Shown in pieces: positions 33,901 through 44,327 of a stretch of DNA of 64,000 bases. This stretch comes from Ophiobolus disseminans (taxonomy: Eukaryota; Ascomycota; Dothideomycetes; Pleosporales; Phaeosphaeriaceae): positions 549,530 to 613,529 of the forward strand of contig MU006221.1 in assembly GCA_010093685.1 (NCBI GenBank), written 5' to 3'. The translations under genes and the position numbers were made by a program. The notes under the pieces were generated by a model. It did not search any database, was not told the DNA's origin, and saw only the letters and a program-made list of their open reading frames with translations. The number at the start of each line of letters is the position of its first letter. Position 1 is the stretch's first letter.

Positions 33901-34248
33901 TTATTGCTTGTCACCCCTCTCATGAAGCCCATCTTTTCCACCTTGTACTTCCTCTCCGCCACCGATACCAGTGCTCCTCGTTGGCTGGGCTTGGTGATCC
34001 GGCTGCTTTGCCGGATGGTTATCGCCGCTCTTGTGCTCCTCATTAGAGGCAGAAGACTGGTGATCGGTGTTCTGCGTGTCGGAACGCACCTTGGCGTTTG
34101 GCGCTGCAGAGGAGTTCTTGGACGGGTCGGGTAAGTTGGAATCTGGATTTTCTCCCATGAGCTTTGAGCGGAGAGGCGTAATGCTAAAAGGTCGGGTGGA
34201 CGTTTGTGATGGCAAGCGCTGAATCGCGCGGAGTCTGAGGTAGGCCAT
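33901..34248 (-). CDS. Small conserved mitochondrial protein
   Basis: A single exon of 115 residues. The N-terminus (MAYLRLRAIQRLPSQTSTRP) is a basic, hydroxylated mitochondrial presequence with a likely cleavage near 'FSITPLRS'. The middle is low-complexity and polar. The C-terminus has a compact 'STGIGGGEEVQGGKDGLHER' motif that is conserved in small fungal mitochondrial hypothetical proteins. No membrane segment is visible. Function unknown. Confidence 0.7.
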   Translation of the reverse strand: MAYLRLRAIQRLPSQTSTRPFSITPLRSKLMGENPDSNLPDPSKNSSAAPNAKVRSDTQNTDHQSSASNEEHKSGDNHPAKQPDHQAQPTRSTGIGGGEEVQGGKDGLHERGDKQ

Positions 34249-34707
34249 TTTGAGTGTAATAGGTAGGTAGGTCTTGTCGATCGTCGGAAAACTAGAATCT
34301 TGCTGGGTTTGTTGTGTAAGGCTTGCGGCAAAGGCGATGGAAAATGCGCGACCTTAAGGGTGATCAATTGCGACGGGGCACTGAGGTCATGATGACCGCT
34401 TCCAGCTCGATTCAGACGAACATCAGACGTATAAAATAGGTCATTTGTTCGCTCAATCTCTAGTCACAAAGGAGCAAATTATGAGTGGGGCATGGTTTCC
34501 AGATGCAAGGCCTCGATGTCTCTGACCTTCAAGCTGCGCATGCTATGTTTGACACGTGCATCGTGCATTAGCGCACCTGCCAGATCCATATCCGGCTCGG
34601 CCCTGGAAGGCAGCAACTATACTCTAACTCACTTATAAATCCGGCGAGTAACCTTCGTTTGCATGATCAAGCAGGCACTCCGCAAAGTTAAGCAAACACT
34701 CTGACCC
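34249..34707. promoter_or_regulatory. Divergent promoter region, TATA at 34634
   Basis: 459 bp between the small mitochondrial gene (minus) and the first esterase exon (plus). TATAAAT at 34634-34640 lies about 70 bp upstream of the ATG at 34708, so the upstream esterase exon has its own good core promoter. Confidence 0.5.
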
Positions 34708-34843
34708 ATGGCTGCCAAGCAGCTACCCGAATTTGTCCTTTTCGGCGATAGCCTTACGGAGTGGAGCTTTTCAGAGGAAACGCAAGGCTTTGGATTGTTT
34801 CTTGAGGGGCAATATGCGGGGAAGGTCAAAATAGTGAATAAAG
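34708..34843 (+). other. Alternative/duplicated first exon (1a) of the IAH1-type esterase
   Basis: From an ATG at 34708, 45 codons plus one base encode a near copy of the start of the next exon: 'KQLPEFVLFGDSLTEWSF', then 'ETQGFGLFL'. It ends at a GTTAGT donor (34844) in phase 1, the same phase as exon 1b (34988-35126). It therefore could splice in frame to the microexon at 35193 and skip exon 1b. It keeps the canonical GDSL nucleophile block, which exon 1b has changed. Either a mutually exclusive first exon with its own promoter, or a stranded partial duplication. Confidence 0.7.
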
Positions 34844-34987
34844 GTTAGTGTCATCTCATGTCTCAAGCCAACGCAACTCGAGCCAGAAGAGGCTAGCCTC
34901 GTGCTGCCCTACACTCAGCCTCGACATCAAAAGCACAAACAAACAACCCTTGTGTCGAGACTCTCAAACAGAAACAATTGAGGCAGC

Positions 34988-35904
34988 ATGGCGTCTCCAA
35001 AGCAGCTACCCGAGTTTGTGCTCTTCGGAGCCTCCATGACAGAGTGGAGCTTCGATGAGAAGACTCAAGGCATTGGCTGGTTTCTCCGTACAAGATACGA
35101 TGGCAAGGTCAAAGTCTTGAACGAAGGTACCAATCAACAACTCAAAGCCAAAGTCACTGAAGATTTCCAACCCATACTAACCCCTCAACTAGGTCAAGCA
35201 GGGTACCCACCACCAATGCTCTCCACCATCCCCCAACTAACCCAGACAGCTACACATCCACCCGCCTCCAAAGCGACTTCGCCCGCATCATAGACCGCGC
35301 TACATCCCCCTCCGCCCCCCAAACCCTGCTCTTCACAATCTTCATCGGCGCAAACGACGCCTGCTTCATCGGCGCCAAGGAATTTGTTCCCTTCCCCACT
35401 TTCTGCGGTAATATTCGCGCCTATGTCGAAACGATACTAACGGAAGACGCCATGGGCGATACTAAAATCGTCCTCATTGCGCCCCCGCCTATCAATGGCC
35501 CCGAGGCAAGGCTGCATGGCAAGGAGACGGAGGAGAATATTCGTGATATCAATGCGAGGAATAGAGAGCAGCAGAGGTATAGGACGTATATGAGTAAGAA
35601 GCGGTATGCGGATGGTGTGATGGGGATTGCGAGGGAGTACGAGGAGACGGGACGGGTATTGGGAGTGGATTTCTGGAAGGGGCTTGTCGAGCAGAAGATC
35701 AAGGAGGATGGGAAGGGGAAGTGGGAGGATATGGAGGAGAGTGGCTTGTGGCCTGGGAGTGGGTTGATTGGGGCAGGGCAATTTGGGAAGGAGTGGTTCA
35801 CGGATGGATTGCATCTTGATAAGAAGGGGTATGGGGTGTTGAATCGCATGCTGATGGAGGGTGTGCTGGAGAAGTGGCCGGAGTTGGCGCCTGAGAAGCT
35901 GTAG
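34988..35904 (+). CDS. IAH1: Isoamyl acetate-hydrolysing esterase (SGNH/GDSL family)
   Basis: Exons 34988-35126, 35193-35202 (10 nt), and 35250-35904 give 267 residues. The introns are 35127-35192 (TACTAAC branch, CTAG) and 35203-35249 (AACTAAC branch, ACAG). The microexon supplies the central residues of 'NEGQAGYTS', the strongly conserved block that in yeast Iah1 reads G-x-x-GYTS. Block III is 'IFIGANDACFIGAKEFVP' and the catalytic Asp-His block is 'TDGLHLDKKGYGVLN'. Exon 1b reads 'LFGASMTEWSF', so the nucleophile Ser is kept but the Asp of GDSL is Ala. Known role: hydrolysis of short acetate esters. An alternative first exon with a canonical GDSL lies 144 bp upstream (34708-34843). Confidence 0.85.
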
Positions 35905-35970
35905 GCGATCATGGAGTCTTCATCGTCTTGATATGGCTTTAAGTCTAATAGCTATGGTATTTCCACACTG

Positions 35971-37188
35971 TTATCCTCTGTTCAACGTGTTGCCGCTTCC
36001 CTTCGGATTCTCCTCAACATACTCATCCCACGCCCTCTGCTTCATCGTCTCCTCATCCGCCGCATCAAGATCATCCTCGTTCGGCTCTGGTTGCATCGCG
36101 CTCTGCGGTCCACCGCCATCAATCATGCCACCTCGCTTCTTCTCTTCCTCAAGATACTCGTCGATAGTCATGGTCGGCAGACTGTGATCAGGCCTGAACA
36201 CGCCCTTCTTGAGCGTCTGCCGGCTATCCAGCAACGTGAACGGCCGCATCGGTTTACCGTCGCTAGACAGGATTGGGCCCGAGTACCGCAGCCCGGCGTA
36301 TTGGCCGTCCAAACGTTCAGAGTAGCCATCTTTGTCGCGTGAGTCTTGGCGGTTATCTAGCCCGGATACTGCCGTCGCACCTGGTGGGGGTGCGGGTGGC
36401 GCGAGGGAAATGATATGCAGTTCCTGTGCCATACTTTCCAAGCTTTGGAATGTCTGGAAGACCATGAAAGCCAGATTGGTCAAGTGCAGATCGCGAACGA
36501 CTTGTTCGTCATTCTCGGCTAGTTTAGGATTCTGTTGAAGATACTAGATAGATGATGGTGTGAGCACGCGACTCATGTGCGGGACAAAAGCAAGTTACGA
36601 ACCTCGAGTTTGCGCTTCAAATCCTTCTCCTGTCTGAATCGCGCAATCTTGGCGTCGCGGCGGGCGGCGGCATCCCGCGTGTTGGCGGTGGAGAAATTCG
36701 CCTTATCTTCGTTGTAGGCTTCGAGGAGTTTGCTATCCGATGCGCCAAGGATGTCGTATGAATCCAGCACTTTGAGGAATGACTCGTAGTGATCCCGCGC
36801 GATGAGAATGCTGGCTTTCCTGGATGAGACGTCTGGCGTGGAGATTCTTTGGATGAGTTCGGCGAGGTTGTGTCGGATTGCTAGGTACCTGGTGTGTGTG
36901 TGCGTTAGTTGTGCCAAGAGTGTTATGAAAGATGTGCGAGAAGGAAATTCGCTCCGAAGGAAGACAAACTCACTGCAGGTCACTAGAAGATATGTCTTCG
37001 AGCGACTCGTTTGGGCTAAACAGCGATATCTGTTCTGAGATTTTAAGACACTCCTCATAGGTGGCGATGGTCTTGCTGAGGTTTTCTTGAAAGCTTGGAC
37101 TATTCGTCTCGCGCGAGGATGCCAGCTCTTTTCGCGCATTTTCGGCGCTTTCGAATAGCGCGCGTAGACTCTGAGGCTGTTCTGACAT
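35971..37188 (-). CDS. TAP42: TAP42-family PP2A-associated protein
   Basis: Three exons (37188-36974, 36888-36603, 36543-35971) give 357 residues. The introns are 36973-36889 and 36602-36544, GT-AG. The N-terminal helical repeat domain includes 'LQYLAIRHNLAELIQRI', 'ARDHYESFLKVLDSYDIL' and 'RDAKIARFRQEKDLKRKLE', the last being the conserved PP2A-contacting helix pair. The C-terminus has 'MTIDEYLEEEKKRGGM' and 'DEYVEENPKGSGNTLNRG', both hallmark Tap42/IGBP1/alpha4 motifs. Known role: binds PP2A-type catalytic subunits downstream of TOR. Normal length, no defect. It converges with IAH1, 66 bp away. Confidence 0.93.
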
Positions 37189-37642
37189 TCTTGTTATGTT
37201 ATAGAGATGCAGTGATGGTGTTGAGGTCGTGGGGGAAGCGGCGTCGCAGCTTGCACGTGAATTGGTGTTGGCACTTCTTGCCTCACGACGCGTACCCCGC
37301 CACTGCACCGCGAACCCACCACACATCCGCATGCAAACATCGCAAAACGTTTGTACTGCGAACAGCATGTCGAGTGTAATCTGACCGTGCAAGGTTTCTC
37401 GCATTAGAATTGGCGGTGACGGGTACTCGCACTGTTTGCTTGCCGCTGGTGGGACGCAAGCCAGGTCGCGCAAACACGACTTTGGGAAGTGAGCCTCGCT
37501 CACCTGTGAACGCCAGAGAACTTGACACACTCTTTTCATGCCCGATCACTCTGTTTCTTACCTTGACAAGTCTGTTTCTCATCATCACACCTATCTCAAG
37601 AGTTACAAAGCTTTACGTCGCTGATCGTCTCAAATCTCAGCC
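37189..37642. promoter_or_regulatory. Divergent promoter region of TAP42 and DCL1
   Basis: 454 bp between the two start codons. No TATA element was recognised. It must hold both promoters. Confidence 0.45.
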
Positions 37643-40600
37643 ATGAACTGGGCTGGGGCGGTCGAGGAGCAGGAGGACTACTTCTCGTGCGATGAAGCGT
37701 CAAGCTCTAGTGACGAAGGTCATATTGACCGAGATCTTGGAGAGCTATCTCTTATCGAAGACCCGGATTCAGACATTGATGCTGACAATGATCGCGTTCA
37801 CGGACCCACGACAACGATTGAGAAGCGTAGAGCACAGAATGAGATATTGAGAGCTTTCGCTGCTAACATCAGTGCTCATATCACGCAGAAGGAAGTCGAA
37901 GAAGCAGCCTCAAAGTGCGCAAACGAGGAACAGCTTTCGATCCGCGACATCCTTGCCGGCCAGGACACCACCGTACGCATTACCAACCCTCGCGATTACC
38001 AAACCGAGTTGTTCCAGAGGGCCAAAATTCAGAATACCATAGCTGTGCTTGATACAGGGTCAGGCAAAACACACATTGCCACTCTGTTGCTCAGGCATGT
38101 TCTTGATGAGGAGCTGGAGAACAGGGCGAAAGGTGCCGTTCACAAGACTGCGTTCTTTCTGGTACGTTTTCAAACTCTGTATTCGACGCGCACACTAACT
38201 TGTTGCAGGTGGATTCAATCAATCTGGTGTTCCAGCAAACCAACGTGCTCCGATGCGGCCTCGATCAGAACGTCGAAGGCATCTGCGGCGCCATGGGCCA
38301 GACACTCTTCCATAAAACCACCTGGGACAAGCACTTCGCTACCAACATGGTCATCATCTGTACGGCTCAGGTCCTCGTGGAATGCTTGATGCATTCCTTC
38401 ATCAATATGTCGCGTATTAATCTCCTCATCTTCGACGAGGCTCATCACGCGAAAGGCAACCATCCCTACGCTCGGGTGATGAAGGATTTCTACGCGCAGG
38501 AACTGGATCTTACGAGACGACCCCGGGTGTTTGGAATGACAGCCTCGCCGGTGGACGTCAAAGGGGAATCTCAGCAACACATTAGAGAAGCTGCACGTCA
38601 GCTTGAAACATTACTTCATTCGACAATCGCGACCACCAGCGAAGAGTTGCTGTCATCCAACAGCATCAGTAAGCCGAACGAAGAAGTGATACTCTATTCC
38701 CCACTACACTACGATCTCGAGACTCCGTTGTACGACCGAGTAAAGGCAAAGTACGGCGATGTCAAGCCTTTTGAGGCTTTCTTCCGAGTCTCTAAGCGGC
38801 ATGCCTCAGAACTTGGTCGCTGGGCATCAGACATGTACTGGTCCTTCGCATTCGCGGACGAAGAAAGCCGCAAACTTCAAACCCGTGAAGAGTTCAAATA
38901 CAACCGGGCCCAAAAAGATAGACCAGTTGAGGAGCTAGATGCACAAATGAAGCGTCTCAAGGAAGCAGCGGCGTTCGTTCAACAATTCGATCCTGGCCTA
39001 CCCACACTGAGCGACACGGATGTCAGTTCCAAAGTACAGAAACTCCACTATTGGCTCAGTCTCTTCTACGAGCGAAGCGACTCACCTGCTTGCATCGTTT
39101 TCGTAGAGAAGAGACATACTGCAAGGCTGCTGAAACTTATCTTCGACCATATTGGTGGCCCAAATCTCCGATGCGGTGTGCTAGTTGGCGTCAACAACCG
39201 GGCTGGTGAAGAGAACGTATCTCTTAGGTCACAAATCCTGACTCTGCAGAAGTTCCGACGCAAGGAACTAAATTGCTTGTTCGCGACATCCGTTGCCGAG
39301 GAGGGCCTGGATATACCACAATGCAACCTGGTTGTACGATTCGATCTTTACCGTACAATGATCGGCTACATCCAGTCTCGAGGACGTGCAAGGCATCGAA
39401 ACTCGAAGTACCTGCACATGGCCGAAGAAGGCAACAAGGAGCATTTCGACCGTATCTTAGTTGCGCGGCGTGATGAGATAACCATGCGCAACTTCTGCAG
39501 GGATCTCCCTCAAGATCGAATCCTCAATGAACTAGATGAGAATTGCACGGAACTATTCGCTTTGGACGACAAGGTCTTCATCGATGAGAACTCTGGCGCG
39601 AAGCTCACATATCGATCGAGTCTTTCCGTTCTGAACCATTTCGTCGCCACATACCCATCTCCGAATCACGACACAATGGCGCAGCCATCCTACATCATTA
39701 GTCCTGAATTCAGCCACGATCATCGTGACCTACAGAAGAGAGGTTTCGTGTGTGAAGTCATTCTACCATCCTATTGTCCAATCGTTTCCAAGATCGGCCA
39801 CATGCAAAGCAAAAAGATATATGCGAAATGCTCCGCTGCCTTCGACATGTGCATTGCACTTCGACATGCAGGGGAGCTTGATGAACATCTCCTTCCGACG
39901 AAAACGAAGAGACTGCCAGCAGAGAGGAATGCGCATCTAGCGCTCAGCGAGAAGAGAAAGGGGAAGTATCCCATGCTGATCAAGCCTACCTTTTGGAAGC
40001 AGGGTCAGGGTGCAGTGCCTACTTGCCTTTACCTTACAATAGTGGATGTCGATGCTGGTAAGTACATTCAGTAACTGGACGTCGAAGGAACGATGACTGA
40101 CTTCTTACGCATTTATTAGGACTAGATCGCCCTCATCAGCCGCTTGGACTGCTGACCAGGATGCCATTTCCGCAATTGCCAAAGTTTCCGATTTACCTCA
40201 CTGACGGGCGCGCATCCAACATCGATTCTCGATCTCTTAATGTCCCCATTTCTCTCACAACGGAGCTACTCGAATTGTTCACTAAATTCACGCTGCGAAT
40301 CTACGAAGATATCTACAACAAGGTCTACGAGTACGACACTGAAAAGCTGCCGTACTGGGTTGTTCCGGTGCTGTCCGATGCTGCACTGCCATCTACGTCT
40401 TCTCGATTCAACCTCGATCAAGTCTTAGACATGAGGCAGATACGCAAAGTCTCGATTGAGCCTTTTTGGACATGGAAAGCTCATACTCAAACCGAGGACC
40501 TTGCTAACAAATACTTCGTGGACCCTATGAATGGAGGTAGTCGGTACTTTTCTGACTGTCTGGCACCGCATCTCAAACCTCAGGACCCCGTTCCTATCAA

Positions 40601-42589
40601 CATACCACGCCAAAACCACAAGTTCATGAGCAGTATTCTAGATTATACAGATAGCAAGTGGCTAAAGAGTCGAGATATCAGCCGCTGGAATCAAAACCAG
40701 CCCGTTCTTCAAGTTGAGAAGATTCCATTCCGACGTAACCATCTCGCCTACATTGAAGAAAAAGAGAAGAAGGGACTGGACACACTCAAGACGTACGTCT
40801 GTCCGGAGCCTTTGCACATTTCGAATGTAAGTAGTGTGATCGTCGCCTTGGTGAGCCTACACTAACACTATCAACAGCTTGCGACCCCATTTGTTGTGAT
40901 GTGTTACGTCCTGCCAGCTATCATTCATCGTTTTGAGAGTTATTTGATCGCCCTCGACGCGTGCGATGTTCTTGATCTCCGCGTCAGCCCTGCCTTGGCC
41001 TTGGAAGCACTTACTAAAGATTCCGAGAACTCTGACGAGCATGGCGAAGAAAAGATCAACTTCAAGAGCGGCATGGGCTCGAACTATGAGCGGCTCGAAT
41101 TCCTAGGCGACTGCTTCCTCAAGATGGCTACCTCGATCTCGGTGTTTGTACAGCAACCGGATGAGAACGAGTCTGAGTTCCACGTGCGCCGCATGCTCAT
41201 GCTGTGCAATCAGAACCTCATGGAAACTGCGGTGGGCAAGAAGAAGGTTGCTTCAGCGGATGGAACCGAGCGCGACTTGAAGCTGTACAAATACATTCGT
41301 ACGGAAGCTTTCTCTCGGTAGGTTCTTATGTTCTTTCTACGAGGCTGATGCTAATATTTCACGGTCGCACGTGGTATCCAGACGGTCTCAAGCTTCTCCG
41401 AGGTAAGGGCCTCAACAAAGGTGACGGCGATTGGTCAAGCCTTAGCCACGATCTTGGCGACAAGAGTGTTGCAGATGTATGCGAAGCCTTTATTGGTGCC
41501 GCCTTCATGCAAAACTACAGGGATGGCAAATGGTCACCGACGGACTGGGATGAGGCCGTCAAAGCCGTCAAGCTGTTTGCCAACAAAAAGGATCACGAGA
41601 TGGGGAAGTGGGCAGACTACTACGCCGCTTATGTGAAGCCCCAGTACCAAATCGGCGATGCAACAGCTACGCAACTTGACCTGGCGCGCAAGGTGGAGAT
41701 GGTACACCCGTATCATTTCAAACATCCACGCCTGCTCCGCTCTGCTTTCGTGCACCCCTCGCAGCCATTCATGTGGGAGAACATACCAAATTACCAAAGA
41801 TTCGAGTTCCTTGGCGACTCATTGCTTGATATGGCCTTCATCATTCATCTCTTCTACAAATACCCGGACAAAGACCCACAGTGGCTGATGGAGCATAAAT
41901 CACCCATGGTCTGCAACAAGTTCCTCGGAGCTGTTTGCGTCAAACTCGGTTGGCACACGCATATCAGGCAGAACACGGTGATCTTGTCCAGCCAGATCCG
42001 CGGCTATGTCAACGAAGTCCAAGAAGCGGAGCGCGACGCTAAGGGAGCTGTCGACTACTGGGTTTCGGTATCCGAACCTCCAAAATGTCTTGCCGATGTC
42101 GTCGAAGCCTTCGTTGCCGCTATATTTGTGGACTCCGAGTTCGACTTCAACGTTGTTCAAGAGTTCTTCGATTCGCATCTAAAGCCTTTCTTCGTCGACA
42201 TGACGCTCGATGCTTACGAGAATTTCGGCTCAAACCATCCCACGACCCGGCTCCAGCGCCTCTTGAGTATCAACTTTGGTTGCAGCGAGTGGCGCATGAA
42301 TGCTCTTGAGACCCCAACACTGATCCCAGGTAAAGGCAAGGCGATGGCGGCGATGATCATGATCCACAACAAGGTGCCGTTCCACGCGTTGGGTGAGAGC
42401 AACAGATACGCGAAAGTGAGGGCGAGCCGTATGGCTTTGCTGGAGCTAGAAGGCCTGCCACCGTACGAGTATCGCAGCAGGTATGGCTGCGATTGTGTGG
42501 CGGAGGGGGAGGCAGGAGGAGTGGTGGATGAGATGGCGATCGAAAAGAAGCTGGAGCAGATGAAGACTGCTGTCGGACCAGCCTTCTAG
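37643..42589 (+). CDS. DCL1: Dicer-like protein 1
   Basis: Five exons give 1579 residues: 37643-38161, 38209-40057, 40120-40826, 40878-41317 and 41365-42589. The first three introns are canonical (GTACGT...GCAG, GTAAGT...TTAG, GTAAGT...ACAG). Helicase: Walker A 'DTGSGKT' (about 137-143), DEAH box (249-252), 'TASPVDVKG', and helicase C ending 'QSRGRARHRNSKYL'. Then the Dicer dimerisation fold (LTYRSSLSVLNHFVATYPSP). RNase IIIa has 'ERLEFLGDCFLKM' (about 1096) and 'VADVCEAFIGA'. RNase IIIb has 'RFEFLGDSLLDM' (about 1317) and 'LADVVEAFVAAIF'. The C-terminus has a dsRNA-binding-like fold and a 'YGCDC' motif. No clear PAZ, as in other fungal DCLs. Intron 4 has a GT start but ends in GG where the family pattern demands the junction; see findings. 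Confidence 0.92.
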
Positions 42590-43023
42590 GAGAGGAATGT
42601 GTGCCAGGGGTCTTGGTGCAGAGAACAGGAATTTGAGATGCATGGCGTCAAAAGCATTGGAGACTGTTACATGCCCAAAATGGCAATGAGGTGTTGGGAT
42701 CCCCATCACAGCAGCATTGTGCGCTGATGCATGCCATGGGCTTAAATGCCATACTATCATGACATTGTTAGAACAAGAGAAAATGATCAGTCTTATGGAT
42801 TGAGGATGTTCGATAACAACCGTGAGTGCCAACTTCCTAACACGCCTAGATGTCGTCTCTTCCCATCTTGAAGTCAAGGGTCGCGACCAAGGCTTGGAGC
42901 GCCGCTCAGAGAATCCACGAAGACCTTGATATGCTTTGCCGGAAGAGTCTTCTCAAGCTCCCTTGATAGAGCCATCTCAAGTTCATTCTCCACTTTGATC
43001 CGCTCCTCCGAACGATCAGACTC
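42590..43023. other. 3' flank between DCL1 and the F-box-like gene
   Basis: Holds the DCL1 3' end. On the minus strand, from 43023 to about 42889, a frame continues in register past the TGA of the next gene (EERIKVENELEMALSRELEK), evidence that the neighbour was once longer. Confidence 0.45.
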
Positions 43024-43751
43024 TCAAACCCTGAAAACCCACGAAGGAGCCCACGTGGGGATATCGCACTTAATGTTCAGGTGCTGCAGAGCCGGTAGAA
43101 GAGTAAACATCTTCAGTAGGGGGATACAGAAGTTCACGCTGCATCCACTGACAACCCAGCTGTGTTCTTTGTCCAAGATGTAATTGCGTATGGAGTCGTA
43201 GCATTCTCCGGAGATGAGATGGCCTACGTGCATGCGGATGGTAAGATCGCGAAGGCGTTTACACGCCTGGAGATTGTCGAAGAAGCTGGAGTTGTATCTC
43301 CAGAAGTGGTCGCCGTCAAGATCGAGTTTGGCGATGTTGGCACGTCCCTCAGCGCCGATGTCGATCAGGAAGTTACTGTGGCTGAGACACTCGGATCCGG
43401 TAGCTTGGAAGCGGTTCTGGGAGAAGAAATAGCTCCTTGCCTCCTTGCGAAGTTCGCGGTTGGCCCAGGACATAAACGTAAGTTGTGTGACCGTTTGAGG
43501 TGGGAGATCGTGTCGAGCGTGTTGTGCGTATCGAGTTGCCTAGCCGGTCAGTGCGGTCACGAGGGCCCTAGTGATTCCATGGTCTCAGGAGTATCATAAG
43601 TACTGTAGCTTACAGGTCCATAACGGGCAACGATAGGTTTGTTGTCGACGAGTAGATAGGCGAAGATTTGGTCGCAAATCTCAACAGGAAGATCAAAGAC
43701 AGTGCGGCGTTTTCTTGTCGGTGACGTACTCGATGTGTGGCCTCGCTCCAT
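43024..43751 (-). CDS. F-box-like protein, truncated paralogue 1
   Basis: Two exons (43751-43614, 43539-43024) give 217 residues. The intron is 43613-43540 (GTAAGC, CTGAC branch, CTAG) and joins 'IVARYGP' to 'ATRYAQHARHDLPPQ'. The start of the F-box-like family is clear (VFDLPVEICDQIFAYLLVD), as is 'NRELRKEARSYFFSQNRF' and 'LTIRMHVGHLISGE'. A TGA at 43024 ends it, but the same frame continues for about 44 codons matching the tail position of the neighbour at 44328. That looks like CGA-to-TGA truncation. Upstream, an overlapping frame at 43693-43938 encodes a SAP-like helix pair. Family role unknown. Confidence 0.55.
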
Positions 43752-43938
43752 GCCTGCGCTGCTCGACAAGCACATGAACAAACTCCCATTTCTGAGTAAA
43801 ACGGCTAGTATCAAGGCCCCTCTCGCGGGTTTGTTTGCGAAGTTGTGCTACAGTGAGTTTCCGGAGGTTCCAATCCCGGAGACGGTCCGCGAAGCGTACT
43901 TGGGGCTGGCACACAACGATCGAGTTTTGGCTGAGCAT
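43693..43938 (-). other. SAP-like open segment overlapping the F-box-like gene start
   Basis: This frame contains 'LRKLTVAQLRKQTRERGLDT' followed by 'FTQKWEFVHVLVEQRR', which resembles a SAP helix-turn-helix motif. It stops at 43693-43695, inside the F-box-like exon, but in a different frame. Joining them needs a one-base shift within the 45-nt overlap. Likely the lost N-terminal domain of the F-box-like gene, or a small separate gene. No suitable intron was found. Confidence 0.35.
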
Positions 43939-44327
43939 GTTGGTGCTCTTCTGTTGGAAGGGTGAGAGTCAAAGTGTGGGATCGAGTGGAGAAACTTCAA
44001 AGTCGTGCAGAAGCTGGTTATGTAGGTGCGCTAGACTGAAAGCGAGCTAAAGAATCCAGGTGTGACAGAGAGAGGGGTAAGTGGACCACTCTTGCAATTC
44101 GGACGCAAATGTGACCCAAAAAATCACACCTCCAGCTATTGTGAATACCCATGTTTTTCTACTTCAGCAGCCGACTTGTGAGTGATGGACGCCGACATAT
44201 TACGCATCTTCTTCTCTCTTTTGGCGTTGGCGCACCAAAGAGGATCGCACATAAGCATGCGAAGAAACCTCGCCAAATATCTTGCAGATACAGTGTAAAG
44301 AACTTGGTGGCTGCTTCCCATTGCTTC

